Positions 58,601-64,000 of a stretch of DNA of 64,000 nucleotides are shown here, in pieces; position 1 is the first letter of the stretch, and every line of letters begins with the position of its first letter. This DNA is from Vanilla planifolia (lineage: Eukaryota > Streptophyta > Magnoliopsida > Asparagales > Orchidaceae). The DNA lies in contig CM043878.1 of the NCBI GenBank assembly GCA_023846275.1, positions 12,159,501 to 12,223,500 on the forward strand. Reading direction: 5' to 3'. The notes beneath the pieces are model-generated. The model saw only the letters and a list, made by a program, of their open reading frames with translations, ran no database searches and was not told where the DNA came from. Position numbers and translations under genes: made by a program.

Positions 58601-60148
58601 TCATTATCATTTATTTAATAATGAAAGATTTACAACGTAACAAAATAGTATACGATGACAAAACAAAAAAAAAAAAAAAAAGTCACTCGACGTTGTCGTG
58701 CAATGCAAATAGTGTACTAATCATTGTAAGCTTTTCGCTTAATGCCGTAAAAATGCACGTCGGCGGAGAAAAAGAGAGCGAGAGAGAGACAGAGCAAAGA
58801 GACGTACGGGTGAAGGAAGTGCTCGAAGAGCCAAGCGCGCAGTATGGAGACGGAGCGCTCGGGGAGACCTCTCTGCGGGCGCCATGGGTGGGGCTCCACC
58901 AACATCCCTCCTCCCTGCTGAAAGGCCTTCTGCTGTCTAAAGCACTGGTCGAGCAATTTAAGCTTTGGCGTCTCCCCTCTGCTCATTCCCGGTGCGATGG
59001 GGTCCTTCTCTCCCATCGCCTTCTTCGCCGCATGTATCTGTCCCGCGATTCCATCCCTCAGGCTTCTGAAATGCCTCGACATCGCCTTCGACGCCAGCGC
59101 CAGATACACCGCAGCCGCCCCCTCGCCGGCCACCGCCTCGAAGGAGGACACCACCGCCCTCATCTGCTCGCAGTACCGCTTGTATCTCCTGTCGACCTTG
59201 TCCATCAATCGTAAAAGTAATAAGATTTAATTAAACCCATTGCCATCGTTATTGATTTACACAATAGTTAAAAAGTTGTAGCTTTTGGGATTCCATTTAT
59301 TAAGACGGGAGGTAGGTGACTATGTAAGGAAAAAAGGAATAGAGGTTTCTAAAAGTAAATGGAATGCCCCGAAACGTCCCTCTGTCCCTCCCTCGGCTCA
59401 GTCCAACACTTATGGGAATGGTAGCTCTGCAGCTCCTCATAATTGAAACCACCCCCACCCCCACCCCCACCCCCACCCCGAGTGAAGTGCGAACAAATCT
59501 CACATCGTCGCCCCTTTCATTAATCAACACGTTCAGAGTGGATTAAAAACAGAGATGTGAATCCAAAGACATCATGAAACTCACCTCTTCAAGAAGACCC
59601 AAAAGCTTGGCCTTGCGCTTCTGCAGCTCGAGTATGTCTAGGTTTTGCAGCATGTTGTTGACGGCAGCGCCGGAGCCGGTCGGCCCTCGAGACTTGTGGG
59701 TTGAGCTTCTTAGCCCTCCAAGGTCGCAGAACTCACCGAGCAGTTCCTGAGCTGGAATCAAATACTTGTACAGCTTCAGGTTATGGTTCCCTCCATGAAA
59801 CGCCAAGTTTTGCAGTTGACAAGTGGCCGCAGACGTCGTATGTCTTGGGAGAAATAAAGATCGGTGCAAGTCTTCAGGGTTGTGTAAGGACAAGGAAAGT
59901 CCCTGGCTCTGCGGCTGCTCATGGGCGTCATGGACGGGAAACAAGCATCTCATGGACTCGTCCATTTGCAACTGTCTCGTGTTCACCCATGGTGATTCAG
60001 GGTTTTGGTGGAATGGAATCTTTGCTGGAAGTCCGAGCAACTCCATCCGGCTCTGCAGACTGTACAGTTCCTGCCCGTGGCTGTCGTAGCCATGCATCCC
60101 TGCGTTTCCAACCGCGGAGAAGTCGGAGTAGCCCAACTCTTGAGCCAT
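49654..60148 (-). CDS. BEL1-like (BELL/TALE) homeodomain transcription factor
   Basis: Four minus-strand exons: 60148-59585, 59196-58808, 57978-57918, 50226-49654 (TGA). They join in frame to 528 residues. Order: SKY-type motif [17 protein letters not shown] (124-140); BELL coiled domain starting [27 protein letters not shown] and continuing to about 245; TALE homeodomain at about 293-359 with the P-Y-P insertion at 318-320, [28 protein letters not shown] (ZIBEL box) at 462-469. BELL proteins act in the nucleus as dimers with KNOX proteins in meristem and organ patterning. The 61-bp third exon and the split after LSRSQ are the usual BELL gene layout. The last intron is 7691 bp and carries a LINE. 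The subgroup is not certain. A CT/GA repeat lies in the leader region. Confidence 0.95.
50227..53200. other. Left part of the 7.7-kb BELL intron
   Basis: AT-rich sequence without a convincing domain on either strand. It may hold the 5' region of the LINE that becomes readable at 53.3 kb, but no endonuclease motifs can be recognised. Confidence 0.5.
53300..55560 (+). mobile_element. Decayed LINE (non-LTR retrotransposon): RT to RNase H
   Basis: Three-frame reading on the plus strand gives ordered LINE landmarks. AYDKIK*DPLMKLF (about 53337) is the RT block around the first Asp. [16 protein letters not shown] (about 53458) is the GLRQGCPLSP block. [13 protein letters not shown] (about 53620) is the YADD active-site box. 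ILDRVSS then [19 protein letters not shown] (about 53905-53990) is the thumb. [15 protein letters not shown] (about 54770) is the zf-RVT zinc finger, and [15 protein letters not shown] (about 55140) is the RNase H start. Many stops and frameshifts show it is dead. It lies in the last intron of the BELL gene, antisense to it. No poly(A) tail or target duplication was identified. Confidence 0.85.
56518..56660 (+). repeat. Short tandem duplication, about 72-bp unit
   Basis: Two adjacent copies share CATAAATTATCAATAATAAT, ATCTTAAAA, CATCTAGTAAC and CTTGAAGA. They lie in the BELL large intron, right of the LINE. Confidence 0.8.
59449..59479 (-). repeat. GGGGGT repeat in BELL intron 1 (G-quadruplex-capable)
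   Basis: The plus strand carries five ACCCCC or ACCCC units in a row. On the BELL sense strand this is five or more G4-5 runs spaced by single T, an ideal quadruplex pattern. It lies about 110 bp inside the 388-bp first intron. An effect on splicing or transcription is inference. Confidence 0.85.
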
Positions 60149-61430
60149 CCTTGTATTTGTACAGTAACTATATCCTGCAAATATGGAGAGCTCACCAGCT
60201 GCTGCTATATATATTATGGAATCTATTGAGGAGTTCCTGCTTTCAAACTAAGAGAAAGAGGCGTGGTGGGGCTTTGATCAGAGAGAAGGAAGAGTTGCTG
60301 CCGCGGCATGCCGCGGGTGCAGTGCTGCTGCTTTTAATAATTGTCCTTCTAATGCGCTGGGATGAGGAGATCGATTGGCCCTTGTGGTATTTGGCACGAA
60401 TCCTCATCTTCTGATTCGCTTCTCTGCAGGCATGCAGTGGCTCTTCCCCCGTCTTGGATGTCTTTTTCAGATTGGGCTCCGCTGCTGCATCGCTGTACGC
60501 TTTCTGGTCGCAAGAAGACAGCTGCTCACTGGCGTCTAAAGGATTCGTGGCATCGGAGGAAACTCTCCTCTCACGGCCAGCGAGAGTCGCAAGAGAGAGA
60601 GAGAGAGAGAGATTGGTAGCGCAAGAGAGTGAAGAAGAAATGGGAGGAGCTATTGTGGAAGAGATGCAACTGGAAAATATTCCGGAATTGGGGGCTGCTC
60701 CTACCCGAAGAGAGTGACGCCTTTTTGTGGTCCTTCCATTTGCATCTAATTCCAAATTAAAACGCGTACGCTTGGGACCACAAACGGCCGGGACCGCATC
60801 GGATAATTTTCAAAACAAATACGTAATAATTTAATTTAACAAAATTATTAGAATTTAAAGCACTCCATTTTGTCATTGTCCTTGTGCCACATGGCAGACG
60901 CAATTGCCCTGATGGATAGATATATGAGCCAAATTATTAAAGGCAATTTCAAAACCAAAAGTAAATCAAATCAAATCAAATCATATCCGAAGCTCTTTTA
61001 TGTTTATAATTTTGTAAATAAACGTTATAACAACCAATGGCACTCCGAAGAAGATCCAAGTTCGGAACTAACTGCAACTGGCCTTTTCTCCAGTTACCCT
61101 ATTTTCGACCATGCTACCGTACTTAAGTTAACGACAACTGTCGCCTTGATTCTCCTGTTAAACCAAGCCATGACTACATGTTTTTTCACCTCATGTTTTT
61201 CAAAATAATTCCTCTCTACCTAGAAAAAAACCATATGCCAAGTGTGCGGAACTCACCAGTGAATCGATCGGGCCGAAAGGGTTAGATCCGATCTTCTTGC
61301 ATACCACTTCAGATGAATATCTTTTGTTTAAACTTTCTTGTGACTAATTCCCACCTATTTTGTTGCTAACTCTATATATGAAAAGTTTCGTATATCTAAG
61401 GACACTTCGTTCTGCTGCATGCAACCCATG
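60149..61430. promoter_or_regulatory. BELL leader and promoter region
   Basis: About 600 bp upstream of the ATG is GC-moderate with long open but unsupported frames on both strands, typical of a 5' leader. An acceptor-like TTTGCAG lies 30 bp before the ATG on the minus strand, so the leader may be spliced. Beyond 60.75 kb the sequence turns AT-rich. The transcription start is not determined. Confidence 0.45.
60592..60612. promoter_or_regulatory. GA/CT dinucleotide repeat in BELL leader
   Basis: About ten AG repeats lie 450 bp upstream of the BELL start (CT on the sense strand). BBR/BPC proteins are known to bind such repeats in homeobox genes; binding here is inference. Confidence 0.5.
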
Positions 61431-61735
61431 GTAAAAATAAACTGAAATAAAATAGTTCTCGAATTACAAACAACAAACTTGTATTCGAGATTATTTGGAA
61501 GAACTGAAAAATTATGAAGAAAATTCTAAGGTGAAGGAAGACAAAAGCAATAGAATTTGATTTTATTTGCTCTAACAACTAAGTAGCAATTAAACCATTT
61601 TATAGGAAAATAATCTCCTAAATATTTGCTTCTAATTCGAAAAGATTCCTAATCTATACGATAACTATGAACTTAAAATTTAAAATTTAAATACTTAAAG
61701 TTTGCTGATAAACACTTAAAGTTTCTTAATATTAC
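61430..61735 (-). repeat. LTR-like 3' end of the copia element
   Basis: On the minus strand, downstream of the copia RNase H, a purine-rich TTGAGGGTGAG (about 61738-61748) resembles a polypurine tract. AT-rich sequence follows, with a TATA box CTATAAAATGG (61595-61605), as in an LTR promoter. The outer end near 61430 is a guess; no second LTR is in the window to compare. The promoter would fire towards the BELL gene. Confidence 0.45.
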
Positions 61736-61739
61736 TCAC

Positions 61740-64000
61740 CCTCAAACTTGAAGTATCTTCAAGCCTAATTGATTTCGTAATTCTTCAAACATCTTTACTC
61801 TAAATGATTTCGTGAAACTATTAATAATTTATTCTTCAGTATTACAATGTACCAAGCTTATAGTCTCTTTGTTGACATAATCACGAAAAAAATGATACAT
61901 TGTCTTGATATGCTTGCTTCTCCCATGTAGAAATATATTTTTTACTAATTTGATAGTTGACATATTATCAATAAAGGTAGTTGTTGACTCTTCTTATTGA
62001 TGATGTAACTCCTACAGTAAATTTCATAACAAAATTGTTTCACAAACTATTGATAAAGTAGCAATATACTTTGCTTCACAAAATGAAAGAACAATGACAT
62101 CTTGTTTAGTTGATCTCCACATAAATATCGATAAACCTGAGAAGAAACAATAACCCTGTTGTACTCTACCTTTTATCTATATCACCTCACCAATCATTGT
62201 CAGAGTAATTACATGAATCTGTCTCACTTTGGTCAGTAAAATACAAACTATAATCAAGTATACCTTTAATGTATCTTAGTATTCTTTTTACAATTATCAA
62301 ATGTATTTCCTTCAGATTTTTTATATATCAACTAATAAGTCAAATAGAATATAGAATATCAGATCTTGTATATTGAGGTAACGAAGACTACCAACAAAAC
62401 TTTTGAACAAAACAGAGACAATATTTTTTTTCTTCTCTTTCTCTATTTATTTACATTCTCACATCAAATTGTATTATCATTGATTTGTAATCTTCTATTC
62501 TAAACTTCTTTAGAAACTTAGTAGCATACCTTTTTTTGAGAGATTTGAATTCTATTTGTCATTTACTTCACTTTTAAGCCAAGAAAATATGACATTTTAC
62601 TATTATCAATCATATTAAATTCATGTTGTATGATTCTTTTAAATTCTTAAAACAATTCAAAAGAATTTTCTATATAAAATACATCATCTACATAAAGATA
62701 AATTATAAAAATATCATTGTTAGTTGTCTTAGTATAAAATACAGGCTCAAATGAATATTTTTGAAATCTTTGTTATTAAAGATATTCATCAATCTTGATA
62801 TTTTATGCTCTTATTGCTTATTTCAATCTATATAAAACTTTCTTCAAATGATAGACTTTATGTGAATCACTAAATATTTTGTAACCTTCAAGTTGATCAA
62901 CATATACTTCTCTTTCTAAAACTTTATTAAAAAAATATAGATTTAATATCAAATTAGCATACCTTTCATTCATGATATGCCACAAGTGCTAAAATCAACT
63001 TCATTGTATCAAATCGAACAATTAGAGCAAATACTTCATCGTAGTCTATACCATATTTTTGTTTAAAATCTTTTGCTATAAATCTTGTCTTGTATTTATT
63101 TACTATCTCATCTACTTTATGCTTTATCCTATAGACCCATTTAACTCCTATGAATATCTTTTGAGGAGAGAGACCAACCAACTCCCATATATTATTATTT
63201 TTTGTAGATGCTATTTCTTCATCTATAATCTTTTGCCAATTTATATCTTATATTATTTAATAAAAAATATGTTCATTATTAGTAAAATAATAGAATAAGT
63301 TATAATACTTAGAATTTTGCTCATATATCTCTTATAAATTTTTCATCTTCCTACTTAAGTTAGTAAGATTTGTTATCTTTTATATAATAGTAGCTCTTGA
63401 GGGAGAGCATATTGGAAAATTTAAATCACATGTTTATTGATTTTGATTTTTTTTTGCCTAAGTGTGAGTTTTATCATCTTTCTCTTTTTTCTACTTCTAA
63501 TTATCTTCCTTTACAAACACAACATCATGACTAATAATAACCTTTTTGGTTAAAGGATTGTAAGTTTATAGATTTTTTACTCCTCGCTTTACCCAATGAA
63601 ATATATATTTTTCTTCTTTGTCATTTAGTTTCTTTCTTAGTTCATTAGGTATCTGTGCATATGCAATACAAAAAAATATGCAAAAATAAGGAACACTTGG
63701 TTATATCTACTATAAGCTTTCTATGGATAAATATAATGCACAACCTTAGTAGGGCAATGATTCAACAAATAAATTGAACAAGTAATTACTTTTGTTTAAA
63801 ATTCTTTTGACATATTCTTTTCTCTCATCATTGTTTTTTTCTTATCAAAGATAGCATGATTTCTTCATTCAGGCATTCCATTTTGTTATATAATATAACT
63901 TGTGATGAGTTGATGTCGTATATCTTCTTGCTTACATAATTAAATAAATTCATCTGATGTGTACTCACTACCTCTATCAGATCTAAGGCTTTGAATGAAT
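61740..64000 (-). mobile_element. Decayed Ty1/copia retrotransposon (runs off right edge)
   Basis: Minus-strand reading gives copia pol domains in the usual order. Integrase lies at the right edge (LRSDRGSEYTSDEFI at about 63960-63990, then a QNGMPE stretch). RT lies at 63181-62966 (IGVKWVYRIKHKVDEIVNKY, then FIAKDFKQKYGIDYDEVFA). RNase H lies at about 62150-61850 (LSFCEAKYIATLSIVCE, then KNIFLHGRSKHIKTMYHFFR). Stops and frameshifts in each domain show it is dead. The 5' LTR, gag and protease lie outside the window. It sits upstream of the BELL gene in the same orientation. Confidence 0.87.

Noticed and set aside
58621..59214. 197-residue plus-strand open frame
   Set aside because: It is a shadow of the BELL exon on the opposite strand; it begins in a poly-A region and has low-complexity Arg/His content.
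59701..60414. 237-residue plus-strand open frame
   Set aside because: It overlaps the first BELL coding exon and leader on the other strand and matches no family.
60243..60755. 170-residue minus-strand open frame upstream of BELL
   Set aside because: It lies in the leader region, is Ser-rich without domains, and includes the CT repeat; better explained as 5' UTR.
1..64000. CRISPR arrays, bacterial operons, tRNA or rRNA genes
   Set aside because: I saw no regularly spaced short repeats with unique spacers, no cloverleaf-like tRNA boxes and no rRNA segments. The window is plant nuclear DNA.

Overview
The window reads as nuclear DNA of a flowering plant. It has seven spliced or compact genes with plant-only or plant-typical products (BELL homeodomain, mitochondrial MSL1-type MscS channel, DUF604 glycosyltransferase, plastid YceD/DUF177, RING-H2, DeSI-like PPPDE peptidase, SR-like unknown protein). 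Introns are AT-rich with GT-AG borders, several are very long, and decayed Ty1/copia and LINE elements sit in introns and spacers. A monocot is possible but cannot be shown from the sequence alone. There is no sign of bacterial, organellar or free viral DNA.

Left third (1-31.3 kb), plus strand: the 3' part of a DeSI-like PPPDE peptidase gene (842-14349; its first exons lie left of the window) whose two visible introns are 4.4 and 8.5 kb. They hold a decayed LINE tail, a 515-bp tandem array and a 1.6-1.8 kb segment present twice in tandem. After an AT-rich spacer with a GC-rich island (16.8-17.1 kb) comes a complete six-exon MSL1-like gene (23175-31322), with a copia fragment in its fourth intron.

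Middle (32.3-43.3 kb): a minus-strand two-exon DUF604/GT31 gene and a plus-strand three-exon gene for a 1330-aa disordered, SR-like protein diverge from a shared spacer (about 34.1-35.5 kb) with a G-box, a long AT repeat and a poly-T run. A one-exon minus-strand RING-H2 gene lies convergent to the latter.

Right third (45.7-64 kb), minus strand: a seven-exon YceD-like (DUF177) gene with a probable GC-AG intron, and a four-exon BEL1-like homeodomain gene whose homeodomain is split by a 7.7-kb intron holding a decayed LINE. A decayed Ty1/copia element runs off the right edge; its 3' LTR-like end points towards the BELL gene.

The genes do not form a pathway. They are independent nuclear genes for protein modification (DeSI, RING), organelle membrane and ribosome biology (MSL1, YceD), secretory glycosylation (DUF604) and nuclear regulation (BELL, SR-like protein). 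Exon borders were set by hand from reading frame, splice consensus and family resemblance; no alignment or transcript was available. I found no convincing new biological system. The more unusual signals are the repeat structures in giant introns, an exon-like island nested in the DeSI intron, the GC-AG intron and the G-rich tandem tracts.
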